DNA of 64,000 nt from Sipunculus nudus (taxonomy: Eukaryota > Annelida > Sipuncula > Golfingiida > Sipunculidae): assembly GCA_026874595.1 (NCBI GenBank), contig CM049313.1:11653508-11717507 (forward strand). The letters run 5' to 3'. Of the stretch, positions 1 to 11,169 are shown piece after piece. The first letter of the stretch is position 1; each line of letters starts with the position of its first letter. A model generated the notes under the pieces. It did no database searches. It had not been told where the DNA came from and saw only the letters and a program-made list of their open reading frames with translations. A program made the position numbers and the translations under genes.

Positions 1-345
1 GGGGTTACTCCGATACCTGACGTCCATTACCTAAAGAGACTCCCTTGAACCTTTCATGAAAAAAAAGCAAGATGACGCCGATCCTACGGTACACAAGCTG
101 AACGTTTTTTTTATATGCATGTGAGGACGCCAAAACAATCCAAATACATGACCAAAGATATCTGGCGCAAGTATGACTTAAAAAAAGGGCTTCCGCCTTC
201 CATATGTATGAAAATCCCATGTTCAATTACATGTTTTTCTGTTTGTCAACAAGGGTGCATGCGCATGCACCGTGTTAACTTACACGGTGCATGCGCATGC
301 GCCCTTGTTGTATGATCATACATCCGTCACATTGTAAGAGCTTTT
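1..345 (-). mobile_element. MITE-like repeat, copy 1 (family shared with 3498-3960)
   Basis: Read on the - strand, this segment follows the same order of blocks as the copies at 3498-3960, 19080-19445 and 52840-53070. The shared blocks are a GTGACGGATG block (also at 19.1 kb), a spacer with a GTTAACACGG-type block, a TTGACAAACAGAAAAAC block, and a later TTTTGGCG..CTCACATG..ATA block followed by a run of T. No open frame resembles a protein. The outer end lies at or beyond the window edge, so no target duplication can be checked. Assignment rests on by-eye alignment of diverged copies. It could also be a fragment of a larger DNA transposon. Confidence 0.5.
248..310. repeat. Near-perfect palindrome of about 60 bp
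   Basis: The arm AACAAGGGTGCATGCGCATG is followed by CACCGTGT and a short centre around TTAACTT. The opposite arm is its reverse complement with a single T/C difference. Each arm also contains the smaller palindrome GCATGCGCATGC. Such a structure can form a cruciform or hairpin and often marks the middle of a foldback MITE. The copy at 19.1 kb keeps only a degraded version, so the perfect arms here look recent or maintained. Confidence 0.8.
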
Positions 346-593
346 CTTAGCATTACATACCTAGAGTTTATTAATATTTACAAAGAATAAGAGGGAAATA
401 TCATATATTCTATAGATAAGGCAGATGTATAGCTCGCTTTAATAATGTGTGGGAGCATTTTACCACGCCACCTCACTACAGGACCTTTATGAACTGAATC
501 GATCATAATGAAAGAAGTTATGACTTAAACGTTTGTATTGAAATCCATATTCACCGTGATCGAGGTAGGTAGCGGTAAGTCCGTGACACTTAC

Positions 594-1005
594 ATGCTTC
601 TACGGTCTGAGGGTAGAGCACTGGCTTCAAAGCCGGGACATCGTGAGTTGGAATCTCCGTCGAGGAGCGGTGAGATTTTTAAGTGTCAGCCCCAACCCGG
701 GGTAAGCGCTCTGCGGGCTCATTGGGTAGTCCGTGTTCCACGGCCTTGTTTTATTCACAAACGAGTGTTTATTTCGGGGTTCTTACCGAGTGTTATGACC
801 CAGCATTGCATGGGGACGATTACACACCCATGGTGCTGGAGCCACTTGGCCTTGTTAAACCCGGGATATTAATAAAAGAAAACGTGAGATACCGCCCTGT
901 TAGGTGGTTCCAAACCGGAATTAAACTCTGCAGATGTCCATACTTAGTTAAGAAAGCATTAAAGAAAGATTAAGTCGGTTAACCTTCAGTGAAAATTAAA
1001 AAAAT
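594..1005 (+). mobile_element. SINE-like repeat with tRNA-like head
   Basis: Positions 604-656 read like the 5' half of a tRNA-derived SINE: GGGTAGAGCACTGGCTTCAA resembles an A box followed by an anticodon arm, and AGTTGGAATCTC resembles a B box with TTCGA changed to TTGGA. The body (about 700-960) is shared with 8842-9125 and, reversed, with 17826-17990. Shared blocks are ACGGCC..TTCACAAACRAGTG, TGGGGACGATTACA, CCAAACCGGAAT and ACTTAGTTAAG. The end is A-rich with an AAATAAATAAATAA tail, as expected of a retroposed SINE. It is unlikely to be a functional tRNA because no acceptor stem pairs and the B box is off consensus. The family name is not known to me. Confidence 0.6.
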
Positions 1006-1311
1006 AAATAAATAAATGACACTGAAATCGTTAAACGCCGAGGTAACGTACATGGCTAGAGCCCCTTTCGTGACTAACTGTCCAATAGTCATGTATCTTA
1101 AGGTTGACGTTTAATATACGTTAAGCCATCCTGTTTGATGGTACTAAATGTATATGAACAATCTTTAACGTTTTTATTACATTTTAATTCGTAAAAATGC
1201 AAAAGAAAATACGATGAGGTATTCTGCAGACCCGTGCATTAGGAGCTATCCATTTATAGAGGTATAATGTTAAACTTAATGACAAAATGACTTAATTCCT
1301 GTGTTTTTGTT
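1006..1311. other. AT-rich intergenic sequence, nothing recognised
   Basis: No frame resembles a protein, and I saw no repeat shared with the rest of the window. Confidence 0.5.
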
Positions 1312-1527
1312 TGTTTATTCTACCATTGTTTCTGGTTTTATTTCAAGCGTTAAAAGTATAATTTCAGAAAAATTGTAAGTATGCAATTCAAACAATTAAA
1401 ATGCGTAATTATTGGATTCGTTAATAATTATAATTATAAATTAATAAGATATTAATTAGTAAATTGGCAAAAAATCCTAGGAGCCGCTCACTTAATATTT
1501 CATGAATTATCCATTATTTGTCAAACA

Positions 1528-1579
<52 letters not shown>

Positions 1580-1815
1580 TTATTCTACCACTATTTTTGG
1601 TGTCTATGAAAGTTTTAATATAAGATTTCGGACAAATTGTTAGTAGGCAGCCCATACAAATAAAATTTGTTATTATTGGATTCATGAATAATTATCAGTA
1701 ATTAATAATAAGATATTAACTAGTAAATTGGTAAAATCTAAGAAGTCGATCCACACCCACTCACTCAAAATTTCATGACTTATTCATTATTTGTAAAAAA
1801 AAATCTCTCTCTATA
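1312..1815 (+). repeat. Tandem duplication, period 265 bp, each copy ending in (CT)n
   Basis: The block beginning TGTTTATTCTACCA occurs at 1312 and again at 1577. Both copies run through matching landmarks (ATTATTGGATTC, TTAATAAGATATTAA, TAGTAAATTGG, TTTCATGA.TTAT.CATTATTTGT) and both finish at a CT tract: 1530-1575 is long, and the one near 1804 is short and runs into TA repeats. The second copy is moderately diverged, so the duplication is not recent. Confidence 0.8.
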
Positions 1816-3493
1816 TATATGTATATTTTTTTCAATGCGCTTTTTTACAACTAAGTAGTAAACAAACTTAACCATTAAAGCCTTATCCATTCAAAGTAAC
1901 CAGAAGTTCTTCTCATTGTCACAGCAGCCTCGGCAAACAAATGACTGCACTAGTTAAGAGAGGCGCTGACATTCATCCACGTTACTATAACACACCTCTT
2001 GTGACAGCGCCACTCAATAAAACGGATGACGGTATTGATTTCGCTATCTTTTATTCTGCTCTGACGTTGCTATGACAGATATCTACCTGTGAACATCCCA
2101 GTGGATGACAGTCTGAAAAGATCATCCCTACAGTGCTGCAACAGTTTGTCAAACAAACAGGTAAGGAACCTATATTGTTATTCACGGTCGGTTGTTATGT
2201 GCTAACCATAACACTGCATACTTATGTTGTGTATTGATCTGAGCTGTTGATTAATACACATTACATAACTTTTGTTTAAATACTGCAATGCTGAATAGTT
2301 TATAGTTCGTGGATGCACCACCGGTAACATTATTCTTATTGGGAAAATGTTGATGTATAGGGGATATTTAAATTTCGTATACCACCATTCAAGAACCTGC
2401 GTGTCTGTGAGGGGTGGAGTTAGGGGGATATTATGGTAAGTTAAATGCCCCTCCAAACATTACAAAGGATATTGCGCCCCTGAATGTGTATGTATTCTAA
2501 GCTTTAAGATCAGATAAATAACGTTATTGCTGTATCAGGACTGCAATAACTGTGGATATAGCCAAATAACGTGATTCCTGTATCGGAGAATGAACATAAC
2601 TGCAAATGTTGTGGACATTACTAGAACTTAAGATACTTAAGAACTTAAGATATGTTATTTCTACACTAGTGGTATACCCTTAATACCGACATGAGCCTTA
2701 TGACATCCGCGTTTTAGTCTGTAGGTAATAAGGCAGCCTCCATCATGAGTGGTTTCGAATAATTTGCGTTGTCAGGATTTGATAAGGACACGAAAATGTG
2801 ACAGGAAAGTAATCCGAGGACAGTTTCAATGTAGGAATGTATCTGCGGAGAGACATGGGTGGCCATTAAGCCCGTATCTTCTGAGTAGGAAGGGGAGGAA
2901 CACTCTGGAGAGGACAGTGCCCTCCTTACCAAATTATAGTAGGATTATAGATTGGCCATCATTTGACAAAATTTTGACATTATAGTGTAGTCGCTCATGA
3001 AGCAAAATCGCAATCCCGTAGGAATTGAATGCCCAAATTGAGATAGCACTTGTTTTCACTTCATTTAGGTGAAAGCTGATGGAAAAAGGTAGGTAACAAA
3101 TTTTATCAACCCCCTGACCCCCCTAAAATTCAAGATGGCCGCCATCATAATAAAAAAAGGCTAGATATTGCTTTGATATTGTAACTTTAGCATCAAAATG
3201 AATAACATTGGATCGATTTATTAGCTTTTGAATGTGTACTGGTAACACCAACTACTCCAGGAGCTGTCCAAAGGTAAGCGAGGGTATTAAAGGTCAAGGT
3301 CAAACTTATTTATTAACCTTCGATCTTAAGAATAACATTAGACATCTATAGGGTACTACGCTGTCATATATTATGTAATATGGTTTTCAAATAGTCAACG
3401 GTATTAATAACTGTCTTGGCAGAATATTATATCATAGGGACGGCATTAAAATACATTACATTAAGATACTGTGATATGGTTTTGAAATGGACC
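1816..3493. other. Intergenic, no gene recognised
   Basis: Only short frames occur and none has recognisable homology or splice context. 2560-2660 has short internal repeats of AACTTAAGATA. 3100-3150 has a CCCCCTGACCCCCC run followed by AAGATGGCCGCC, a segment style common in dispersed repeats, but no second clear copy was seen here. Confidence 0.5.
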
Positions 3494-3497
3494 TTAA

Positions 3498-3960
3498 AGG
3501 TGCCCATTCACCTACATTTTGAAAGAAAATGTGTGATTTCAGGCTTCTCTGTGTATATATTAATAAAACCTAATGTAATTAAGAGTTATGAAACTTCTTA
3601 AAATACCTCCGTAAAGGATGTATGAACATTTTGATCAACAATATGTTTGTAAACACAGCAATGTTTACAAAAGAGGGGAAAATGTAACCTAACATGGTAT
3701 GTGGTATTTGCAGAGGCACAGAAGGTTATTTGTTGCAAAACGCCATTTGCAAAACTCGCCTATCCGACTTGCTGTCCGATGCCATTGTTGAATTCGTTTT
3801 TTTTTTTCTTTTGGCGGGCCCCCACATATTATAAACACGTTGATATAAGCAAAACAAGCAGCCAGTGTGCGTGATAGCAACGTTTTAAGGCCTATTTTGA
3901 ATTAAATATCTAAGGGATAACCTTTAGTTTTATAAAGGTCAGATAGGTGATTTGGCCCCT
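3498..3960 (+). mobile_element. MITE with TTAA target sites (463 bp)
   Basis: The left end reads TTAA then AGGTGCCCATTCACCTA. The right end, reverse-complemented, reads TTAA then AGGGGCCAAATCACCTA. This gives imperfect terminal inverted repeats of about 17 bp bounded on both sides by TTAA (3494-3497 and 3961-3964). A TTAA duplication is the signature of piggyBac-type transposition. The interior is non-coding and includes a poly-T run near 3798. Related copies lie at 1-345 (reversed), 19080-19445 and 52840-53070. It is non-autonomous because no transposase frame is present. Confidence 0.65.
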
Positions 3961-3964
3961 TTAA

Positions 3965-5405
3965 AACAATTGATGTGAGTGTTATACATATTTCACATAT
4001 TGCTGATTCTCTGCTGATTAATTGCTTAGTACAAATCGTCAACAGTATTAATGCGAAACAATCATTTTGAAATCATTTTGTCTGGTTAGTAAAATAATGA
4101 TTAAACAGCCTTGTTGATCCTGATACAAGAACAACCTATGGAATTTTAACTATTCCAGAGGCCTTGCATACTTCGAGGAGCATTAGAAACCTTTGTCTGA
4201 ATATCTTTTGAATTTACCTGAATATAGGCGGGAATAGGTCGGCTATTATTGTAATTGTCACAAAAAATATGGAAATAGTAAAACAGAAAAATATGCTTCC
4301 CTGAAAAAAAGGAGACAACACATCGCACATGCACAGGGTCATATTGATGCGGTCGGTAAAAATGTTAAGTGTGTACTTGTAAATAACATCTGGTGAATTC
4401 AAATACATGTACCTTTAAGAACCCCGTAGGTTAATGCCGGATAATCGGGACCAAGCACCTCAAGATTTAGATACCAATACCACGGATGATAATATCAAGA
4501 ATTACTATCAGGTCTGCATCGACAAGCAGATGCGCGTGCTTGGAAAACCAAAATGCCACAGTAGCTGGTTATAAGATACGCTTAGAACGTATACGAATAA
4601 TATTAATATGGGCAGTGAAATATATAATATAAGGATAACTGTTTCAAATGACCATATACATGTATGTAGGTAGAGTCAACATGGATTTATCTTGAACATA
4701 GTTGAAATTATGTAAATCCTTAGGTACAGCCATGCCTGAGACAGTCAGTCGGAACATCGGAAATACTTATTTTTCTGCTACAGTCCTATTATATAAATTC
4801 TTTGGTGAAAAGATTTTGTGTTAAATTGGGCAATCTGCGCCGTTCTTCTTGAATTCGAGAAACAATGAAAGATCTCTGGTGAAGGTTCCCTCCTTAATTT
4901 AGAAACACTATTACATGATCATACTTTTTATTACATCCCTGTTATACATTTGGGTAATATCGTTGGTAATATCAGGAGATTAAAGACATTGATATTCAAA
5001 AAAGGTTTTAATCAATTGTCAATTTATGGATCAAAACACGGTAGTATAATCGCATGATAAAAGCCTCAAACGTTTTCTTCCCAATGTTTCTCTGTGCACA
5101 CGATATGAAAACCTTGATATAAATAATGCCTCCACTTTAGGGAGAAAGTTTTAAATGTGCAGTTAAAATAGGAATATTTTGAGGCACTGTTCACATAAGA
5201 AATATTAGGATATTCTGCTCAGCATCTTATATTCCATCAAATGTCTTTGGATGATTTGGTTAAACCTTAGTAGGGCTTATTTTTTATAACTTTATATTTT
5301 TGCCCCGTTTCAAAATCGTTACTCTTCCTCAGAACAAACAAGCAATATTGACGTTATAGTCATCTACATAATTTCAATTGACATATATAGGTTTTCTTAT
5401 TGCAG
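3965..5405. other. Sequence upstream of the receptor gene
   Basis: No coding exon is recognised here. The receptor ATG at 5407 is preceded at once by TTTTCTTATTGCAG (ending 5405), a good splice acceptor, so the mRNA probably has at least one non-coding 5' exon somewhere in or before this stretch. I could not place that exon or a promoter. The acceptor call is seen; the upstream exon is inferred. Confidence 0.4.
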
Positions 5406-5406
5406 A

Positions 5407-6092
5407 ATGAATCTGACAACAAGTATCTATGACAATTCAACCAGCGGGTTGCAGGAGAACACTGCTTTATCATCCGTGAACTGGTTACAGTCAACTAACG
5501 TCATTACCGGAAAGAGTTTCCAAACCTTGACGAGGGCAACTGAGAACGAATCACTGACGCTGCTCCATGACGTCACGACCGTAGGAAGTTTAATTTACGG
5601 TGATGGCGTACCCGTGTCCTGGGTAGGAGATCCGTTTTTCTACATTATGCACATCACTGCAATTGCATCATGCGGCGCCAGCTGCATCTCAAGTTTCGGC
5701 ATCATCCTTTTTCTCTTCATGGACGAAAAGAGAGCAAAAGGACGCAGGTTCTACAAGTGGACCACTGGTGAGCGTCTGGTAGTCTACCTGGCCGCCGCAG
5801 ACCTGTTTTTCAGCATCTCTCACGGTGCCGACCATGCCTACATCATGGCGACCGTTAAGCGGCCACATGACGTCATCTGCAAGTTATACGCGTTCCTCAT
5901 CATCGGGTTTGTGATGGGGCAAGGTCTGATTGTCTTATACACGGCACTCAGCGCTTGTCTCCTTGTCATATGGCAGAAAAAGGTCTTCCTTGGACGATAT
6001 GACTGGCGCCTCCTGCTCTACGCCCTCGGTATACCCTTCACTTTTTGTACGTTCGGCGTCGTTTACGACTACATTGGCTTCAGCGGTCCTTG
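5407..6092 (+). CDS. Receptor exon 1 (N-terminus to TM4 and loop 2)
   Basis: Starts at the first ATG, two bases after a splice acceptor, and encodes residues 1-228 plus two bases of codon 229. It ends TG|GTAAGA, a strong donor. The GC content is clearly above that of the flanking DNA, as expected for coding sequence. An upstream coding exon is unlikely because the ATG directly follows the acceptor and the extracellular tail is complete. Confidence 0.85.
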
Positions 6093-8390
6093 GTAAGAGC
6101 GAATTCCTATGATTCATATTGTACAGGGTTCTTACACTTTGGTTAAACCGCTGAAGGTTTCCTCAAGGGTATGAAGTTTAAATCTTGGTTTCCTGGGTGG
6201 CCTCCGTAAAACATATATATATGTATATATATATGAAATCTTTGTTAACAGGTAAAAGCAAGTCTTCTCCCTCTGGGTCTGCCTATAAGACAGCAATAAG
6301 AATGAAATTTAATATTTTATAAACTAAAGCATTTTAAATATGTGAGAACAAAAAAAAACTAGGATTTGTTTAAGCTAACATACCATCGCAACATGGGCTT
6401 ATAAAGAAAATGATGATCGCTTTTAATCATTCGAGATCGAGTTCAGTACTCTGGATTGGCTAGGTTTCTGTTGCTGGTATTGGTGTCGGTTTGTATCCTG
6501 CCTGGCCTCTGCTGCTGTGGGTGCTATAGCTTTCTTTAGGTGAACGGTATGGGTAAAATAATGGCGGTCTCACGCGGCTCGGCTCTCGATCTCTCGCGGC
6601 TTGCTTGTGTGGCATCACGTCTATCGGCTCTATCAAAATTCTCAAATTATGCTTAAGGAGCGCACAGGGCTTGATTCTTGACTACAGCAACCTGTAGCTG
6701 CTCGATAACTTAAACTATCTTCAGTCAGACCATCGCAAAATCGGATTTACACCCGATCACCACAGCTCTTTCTTCTCTCGAAACCTGTAAGCGCCTTGGT
6801 AGTGTTAACATTTTTTGTTAATTTCCCAACCACATGTGAGCACCAGTGCTTCTAAAATAACTGACAGGACTAATGGATTAAAATGCTGATCAAATCTATA
6901 CTATCTCAGGTCTTCCTACGAGATCCTTGCTAACTTCAGGCGGGGTACACAATTGAACGCTTATTCATGAAATGGTTAACATCAAATATGCGGTTTATGG
7001 GATACCTACCAAAATATTTTATTTAAAGAAATCAATACGGGAGATTTGGTGCTAACTGACCAATACTAAAAAAGAAACTATTTGTATTATTTTCTTTTGG
7101 TGTGGCCCTACTGTTAAAACACTCGTGCAGAAACTGAAGGACTTAAAGGTAAAAATGTATCACCTGCTGCCAGCTATGTACTTATTGTCGGAGGCACATG
7201 ACGTATAAATCCTGTCCAATAATCAGTAATTATTTTTTATCTATAATATATATCTATAATATATATACTAAAGCAGTCGAGACCTCCCTAACTAAACAAA
7301 GTGACCACGTTGTAATTATTTGCGCGAAATCACGTTTATTCTCATCTGACGTCTGATGTCGCGAGATTTGACGAGTCAAACTACTATCAAAATGCTGACC
7401 AATGGAGAGAACTAGACTTGCGTAGGATAATGATGTGTTATATGCATTGCGTGTGGCCGAGATTTGACATGACATGCAATTGTGTCATCGAAGGCTGAAA
7501 AGTAAAACTGTATAGTATTAAAGTGACCCAGATAGAAAACAAGGCTCGCTATTTTTTACTAAATAAACTTTGCTAAAAATTAGTTATCAAAGTAACTGCA
7601 ATACGAGATGGATCCTCATAACAAAAAAAAACATGGATTGTAGTGTAGGTAATTGAAACAGCGCACAAAATTAAATATAATATTTTTGGTTGTGCAACCC
7701 CCGGGTAGCCATGGTCGATTAGAAAACGACAGGCTTCTATATAAGACATGAAAAATTAAGTCTGAAGGCTTTGTCTTCAATCATCTCTAAGACACCTGAT
7801 GGACAAATAAACGGACAAACGCATAAAGACATACACGGTAACAATCCTATATTCGCTAGCGGTAAGCCGGAAAATATAACGAGAATTAAAGGTATAAACG
7901 CATTTGATAAGGAGGACTAAAGCTAAGACTCCATATGATAAGAGTGCGGATTGTCAAGCGGAATGGGGATAACAATCAATATTGACCAAATTAATAATGT
8001 AAAATTTCATATGCGCGATCCCCACTACATGTAACCCCGCTACTTGGCGATGGGTGGTGACACTTGTGGTACGAGCTGATGATTTTGTAATCCCATTTGT
8101 CACGACCTCTTCCGACCTACGATTGATCGTGGTGTCAGTTCAGCGACTGTTATAAATTTGTTGCGTTCTAGTTCTGGGCTCTTCTTCTTCTTTACAGCCA
8201 ACTCGACTGCTGACTCTTCACTCTCCGGGTGTCCGCATCCTGCCCAGGCTCAGTACCGTCTGTTGTTGGTGCAGTGTTAATCTATGCAATTTCTACATCT
8301 TCGGCAGCGTCTGAAATCAGCTTTTTTTCTAACCCTTGGCATGGCCCTTTGGTTTCATTGGAGGCTTATGGCTACAGCTGACGGGTCCGG

Positions 8391-8448
<58 letters not shown>

Positions 8449-10285
8449 CTACACGATTGGTAGTACGACCATTTGAATGACTGGTCGCAGGTCACGCTGG
8501 CGGTATCACCATGCACTGGTCGCTGATCACGACTTGTCGCACGATCATTAATGATAACCATGACTTGTCGCACAATTGATCTTGCGATTGATGGTCACCA
8601 ATCCTGGTTGATCGTGCAACCAAGCGTTCCACCAGTCGTACAATTACCTACCACCAGTTTCCAATTCTCACGGCCACTACTGAATCAAGACCAATTTGCG
8701 GAGACTGGTCGTGCCACTATACCAGATTGGGTCAATCGAGTGATCACATAGTGGTGAGATTTGGTGTGACTGAGCCTTAACAGTCAATATTATGTCCTAC
8801 TGAGTTATGTTATAGCTTGTAGTAATGATGTTGCATATTTAACAACCCACGATGAGCACCCTGCAAGTTTAATGGGAAGGTCAGGCCCAACGGCCATGCT
8901 TCTTTCACAAACAAGTGCGCCTTTCGCTGTTCCTCTGAGGCATGAGCCTGCAATGGGGACGATTACAGACACAGGGCCCGCAGGTGCAGTAGTCACCGGG
9001 CCTGGTTAACATCCGAGAGTTGAGAAGAAGCGTTTGATATTGCCCTGTCAAAACATCCGAAACCGGAATACACATTTACTTAGTTAAGCTAATATTTATA
9101 AAATGGAGGCGGTTACCTCGAACAAAAATTTTTTTTTTCTGCCGTACGGATGCCCTTTGGGCATGAGAAAGCAAGAAACACATTGAAACCTAGCCTATTT
9201 AATAGTAGGATTCGTAGAAAAATTAATAAGTAAAATGTTGAATAACATGTTCATATATAAATAATAGGAAGGAGAATACATACATAATAGGTTGAAATAA
9301 TTACAGACTCTTAGATATCAACTAAAATCTATAGAATATATCAGAAACACGGAAATATAACACGATTGAAATTATATAAAAATCATATAATCTTCCATTT
9401 TGACACATTTTGGCACACAATCTAAGGGCCAGACAAACATAACATTCGCGAAGTTACTTAGTGCATTTACGATATTACTAGCATATTTCTCGTTCTTGCG
9501 TTGGGGCAGGTTCTCTTGACATCGGCTGAGTTCGTCCAGGACGGGCTCTTCATGGGCTATATTCACCTGCTGGTTACTCTGGTGTAGTTTCTGATTAATG
9601 GCCCTGAGACAGAGTTTTCGCAGAATTTCACAAATAATGTTTAATTTCTAAATAAATTTTAAAATATGGAGGACAGCTCCCTTAGGACACACTTGGCATC
9701 GTTTGCGGCATTTCAATTAAAAAAAAACGGCACTGTCTATGCTCGACCTAAGGAAAATTGCGTTATACAAATTAAATGTAACCATCAATCTAAAAGGAAA
9801 TACGGCAAAAACATCAATAACAGATCTTCTCACGGTTTATTTTTTACCACAGGTGCGTGGCAGCGGTGGGCAATAAACTCGGGATCATAATGGATAACGT
9901 TAAGGCCGCCATCTTGTCACTTGTGTTCTTCGTCAGCGCTTTGTGCTACACTTGCATATGGTGCAAAATGAAGTCATCCGGACCCGCCGCCGAATCTGCC
10001 GAAGACAGAGAACGAAAGAAGAAGTACCACCGGTCAGCCAAAGTCATGATGCTATTTGTAATCGTCTACATTGTCCAGTGGTGGTCACTCATCACCAATG
10101 CCGTGTGGACCATCTGGGCCCCGCCCCCCAAGGAATTCATCACCGCCTTAGTGTTCATGGTCAACTTCGGAGGCGTCTACAACGCTTTGGCGTACACAGT
10201 AATGCGGAGGAAATATCTGTCAGCAGACAAAAAGAAGAAGACGGATTCCAATCCATCGGTGGACACCTGCAGTTCAAAGATCTGA
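5407..10285 (+). CDS. Seven-transmembrane receptor, two coding exons (372 aa)
   Basis: Exon 1 is 5407-6092 (686 nt, ends in phase 2 at TG|GTAAGA). Exon 2 is 9853-10285 (after TTTTACCACAG). Joined they give 1119 nt, 372 residues plus stop, with no break. The N-terminus (1-75) is extracellular-like, with glycosylation sequons at N2, N10 and N47. Seven hydrophobic spans follow at about 77-104, 121-148, 157-189, 198-225, 240-268, 284-312 and 316-341. Cys158 at the start of TM3 and Cys230 in loop 2 are placed for the usual receptor disulfide. TM2 has LAAADLFF, like the class A LAxAD motif, and TM7 has NALAYTVMRRKY in place of NPxxY. The DRY motif after TM3 is absent (IWQKK instead). This mix recalls cAMP-receptor/Git3-like receptors, but the subfamily and ligand are not certain. 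The C-tail is short and lysine-rich, ending SSKI. Confidence 0.85.
8393..8447. repeat. (TA)n microsatellite
   Basis: Uninterrupted alternating T and A for about 55 bp inside the receptor intron. Confidence 0.95.
8450..8760. repeat. Segment dense in TGGTCG/GATCA-type short motifs
   Basis: ACTGGTCGC, ACTTGTCGCACGATCA, ACTTGTCGCACAATTGATC and their reverse forms (TTGATCGTGCAACC, CCAGTCGTAC) recur every 30-60 bp in both orientations. A related GATTGATCGTGGTG lies at 8121. The segment is uninterrupted but protein-unlike. It may be the degraded subterminal region of a DNA transposon; this is inference. Confidence 0.35.
8842..9125 (+). mobile_element. SINE-like repeat copy without tRNA head
   Basis: Shares ordered blocks with 700-960: AACCC..GAGC, AACGGCC, TTCACAAACAAGTG, TGGGGACGATTACA, TTGCCCTGT, CGAAACCGGAAT and ACTTAGTTAAG. 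It ends GGAGGCGGTTACC followed by A/T runs, matching the reversed copy at 17.8 kb. The tRNA-like head seen at 604-656 is absent, so this copy is either 5' truncated or the head is not part of the family. Confidence 0.6.
9853..10285 (+). CDS. Receptor exon 2 (loop 2 to C-terminus)
   Basis: The acceptor TTTTACCACAG (ending 9852) is followed by a single G that completes Trp229, then Cys-Val-Ala-Ala. The exon encodes TM5-TM7 and a short cytosolic tail and stops at TGA 10283-10285. Hydrophobic spans are separated by a charged intracellular loop 3 (EDRERKKKYHRSAK) typical of G-protein coupling receptors. The exon is GC-richer than the following 3' sequence. Confidence 0.85.
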
Positions 10286-11143
10286 ATGACATTTTCTCAC
10301 ATCTTCATACTATCAAGCCTCTTGAAGCTACGCTTTCAGAGACCTTGATTCACCGAGCTGTTCTGGCGTCTATTTATGAATGATGTTCTGTGTATGAAGA
10401 TGTTCTTTAAGAAATTTGGATACTTATATGTGAAGTACAAATGTTTTATTCGGCTCTGTACAACACATATCATATTTTTGCATGCTTTACTGAATTGTAT
10501 GTTCATGAAATTGAAAGAAATTTGTTGGTTGTTTATACCATGTATATGAGAATAAGTAGTTTGTTAGTTTAAATAATAATTAGTTAATTAAAAGTTCATG
10601 TCGTGTGATGATAGCGTCGACGAAAAAAACAGTGACATGTACTGGAGAGAGGAATTAGTCCCGATCACAGAGAGAAGCATTTTTTGTTGGTCACAAGCTT
10701 ATGTATTTTATATTTTATATTAATTAACAACATATTAACGTATATATTGATGTGTGAGAGGGTGTTATTCTGAAAAAGTATTTAAAATTATTGACTATAA
10801 ATGTGAGTGAGAATGTGTTGAAATTTAAGTAATTTTTAGAAGACACCCAAGTTTGAATAGTAATTTTATTGTAAAATGTTGATATTTTCTGCACAATATC
10901 TTCATAACATAAACGTGTCATTATGGTCAAGATATTGTAACTTCATTCAGTTCACTGCCAAGATACACTCATTGTATATGACACGCTTTGTATGAGCATC
11001 AGTTGGATATAGGCTGCCGCGTCGTGTGCCCGGATATCGGTTGGATATGGGCTGCTGTGTTGCTTAATTGTCCTGGTATTGGTTTGACGTTTCCCCATTG
11101 TCCATATTGGTCACATGTCTTTTTTCGTTTTGTTCTGATTGTG

Positions 11144-11169
11144 AATAAATTATGCTCACTTAAAATAAA
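11144..11169 (+). terminator. Candidate polyadenylation signals of the receptor gene
   Basis: AATAAA occurs at 11144-11149 and 11164-11169, about 860-880 bp after the stop codon. I noticed no earlier exact AATAAA in the 3' flank. The 3' UTR would therefore be about 0.9 kb. This is a motif match only. Confidence 0.4.

Larger units (their letters stand above)
6093..9852 (+). other. Receptor intron (3.76 kb, phase 2), repeat-filled
   Basis: Begins GTAAGA and ends TTTTTTACCACAG. It splits the Trp codon just before Cys230, between TM4 and TM5. It contains a (TA)n tract (8393-8447), a motif-rich segment (8450-8760), a SINE-like copy (8842-9125) and AT-rich sequence. No coding exon was seen inside; joining the two exons directly keeps the frame and yields a complete 7TM protein, so none is needed. 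Confidence 0.8.

Noticed and set aside
604-676. Possible functional tRNA gene
   Set aside because: A- and B-box-like sequences exist, but the B box is off consensus and no acceptor stem pairs; repeat body and A-rich tail follow, so it is a SINE-like element.
9943-10383. Longer alternative frame overlapping receptor exon 2
   Set aside because: It is Arg/His-rich and out of frame with exon 1, whereas the other frame supplies TM5-TM7.
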